From Eudoraea sp. (lineage in GTDB: Bacteria; Bacteroidota; Bacteroidia; Flavobacteriales; Flavobacteriaceae), in NCBI GenBank assembly GCA_013041785.1, contig JABDRK010000300.1, positions 1 to 6,717 of the forward strand: a DNA stretch of 6,717 nucleotides. Reading direction: 5' to 3'. Below are positions 5,835 to 6,717 of the stretch, piece by piece. The notes beneath the pieces were generated by a model that searched no databases, was not told the origin of the DNA, and worked only from the letters and a program-made list of their open reading frames with translations. A program made the position numbers and the translations under genes. Within the stretch, counting starts at the first letter, position 1; each line of letters starts with the position of its first letter.

Positions 5835-6717
5835 ATGTCCGATTCACTTCCCATACGGAAAATCATCCACGTAGACATGGATGCCTTTTACGCCTCGGTA
5901 GAACAATTAGATAACCCTGAACTCAAAGGAAAGCCAATAGCTGTAGGTGGGGGTGAAAAGCGAGGGGTTGTTTCTGCAGCCAGTTATGAAGCCCGGAAAT
6001 TTGGGGTAAAGAGTGCAATGAGTGGGTACCTGGCCAAGCAACTTTGTCCTGAAATCATTTTTGTAAAAACCAGGTTTGATAGATATCGGGAAATATCCCG
6101 AAAGATTCGGCAGATCTTTTATGAGTATACCGAGCTTGTAGAGCCCCTTTCCCTGGACGAGGCTTATCTGGATGTAACTGAGAACAAAAAGGGCAACCCC
6201 TCTGCAACACTTATTGCCAGGGAAATACGGGAACGAATTTTTAATGAATTAGGGCTTGCGGCTAGTGCAGGAATCTCAATCAATAAGTTCATTGCTAAAG
6301 TGGCCAGTGATATCAACAAGCCCAATGGACAGAAAACCATCGGCCCTGAAGAAGTGTTGCAATTCCTGGAAGAACTGGACATTCGGAAATTCTATGGCAT
6401 AGGGAAGGTCACTGCCGAAAAAATGTATAAACTCGGAATTTTCACAGGGCTTGACCTGAAAGGCAAATCACAGGAATTTTTGGAAACACACTTTGGTAAA
6501 AGCGGACTGCACTATTACCAGGTGGTGCGTGGAATACATAAATCCCCAGTGAAACCGCATCGAAATCCCAAAAGTGTTGGGGCCGAACGAACATTTTCCG
6601 AGAACTTAAGCAGTGAGATATTTATGGCCGAACGCCTAGAACAGATTGCAGGGGAACTCGGGAAGCGCCTCCTAAAAAACAACCTGGCAGGCAAAACCAT
6701 CACCCTAAAAATAAAAT
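5835..6717 (+). CDS. dinB: DNA polymerase IV (Y-family translesion polymerase), 3'-truncated by window edge
   Basis: The frame is open from ATG 5835 to the right edge, 294 codons with no stop; relatives are about 350-370 residues, so the last part of the little-finger domain is missing. It is an error-prone polymerase that extends primers past damaged template bases, working with the sliding clamp. Catalytic metal ligands are visible: Asp14 in HVDMDAFYASVE (12-23), and Asp108 with Glu109 in PLSLDEAYLDVT (104-115). Tyr19 occupies the steric-gate position that excludes ribonucleotides (Phe13 in E. coli Pol IV). RGVVSAASYEARKFGVKSAM (43-62) is finger-domain sequence, FYGIGKVTAEKM (186-197) is the thumb helix-hairpin-helix, and SVGAERTF (247-254) opens the little finger. 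The next in-frame ATG (5877) would delete Asp14, so 5835 is the start. The C-terminal clamp-binding motif is off the edge. It is divergent from the CYTH gene across 60 bases. Confidence 0.96.
   Translation, partial: MSDSLPIRKIIHVDMDAFYASVEQLDNPELKGKPIAVGGGEKRGVVSAASYEARKFGVKSAMSGYLAKQLCPEIIFVKTRFDRYREISRKIRQIFYEYTELVEPLSLDEAYLDVTENKKGNPSATLIAREIRERIFNELGLAASAGISINKFIAKVASDINKPNGQKTIGPEEVLQFLEELDIRKFYGIGKVTAEKMYKLGIFTGLDLKGKSQEFLETHFGKSGLHYYQVVRGIHKSPVKPHRNPKSVGAERTFSENLSSEIFMAERLEQIAGELGKRLLKNNLAGKTITLKIK

Overview
The window looks like chromosomal DNA from a member of the Bacteroidota, most likely a marine-type flavobacterium. Three things point there. The phenylalanyl-tRNA synthetase alpha chain has the wording I associate with flavobacterial PheS. 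Shine-Dalgarno sequences are mostly absent. Matches to the Bacteroidota -7 element TAnnTTTG lie upstream of pheS and dinB, with a weaker one before the second transporter. Base composition is roughly mid-40s % GC by eye and looks even throughout. I see no mobile element, RNA gene or CRISPR array.

Left region (1-4089): an inorganic-carbon locus. A SulP anion transporter cut by the left edge is followed after 16 bases by a beta-class carbonic anhydrase, probably in one transcript. A strong hairpin terminator ends that unit. A second, quite different SulP transporter, closely similar to the cyanobacterial bicarbonate importer BicA, then follows on the same strand from a TTG start. The likely joint role is uptake of bicarbonate and its interconversion with CO2, as in anaplerotic carbon fixation. 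The two transporters differ at the residue that sets ion coupling, in the STAS switch residue and in loop length, so they are probably not redundant copies.

Middle (4090-5239): a 118- to 130-base gap carrying a -7 promoter match, then a complete pheS, a housekeeping gene probably unrelated to the carbon locus.

Right (5240-6717): a CYTH/triphosphate-tunnel protein on the minus strand, convergent with pheS, and a divergent dinB (DNA polymerase IV) cut by the right edge. The 60-base divergent spacer contains a GCCTTA/TAAGGC inverted repeat between the two candidate -7 elements. The dinB -7 match lies so close to its ATG that the transcript may be leaderless.

I found no wholly unknown system. 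The most interesting material is the two-transporter bicarbonate locus, including a roughly 60-residue acidic insertion in the BicA-like protein, and the compact CYTH/dinB control region.
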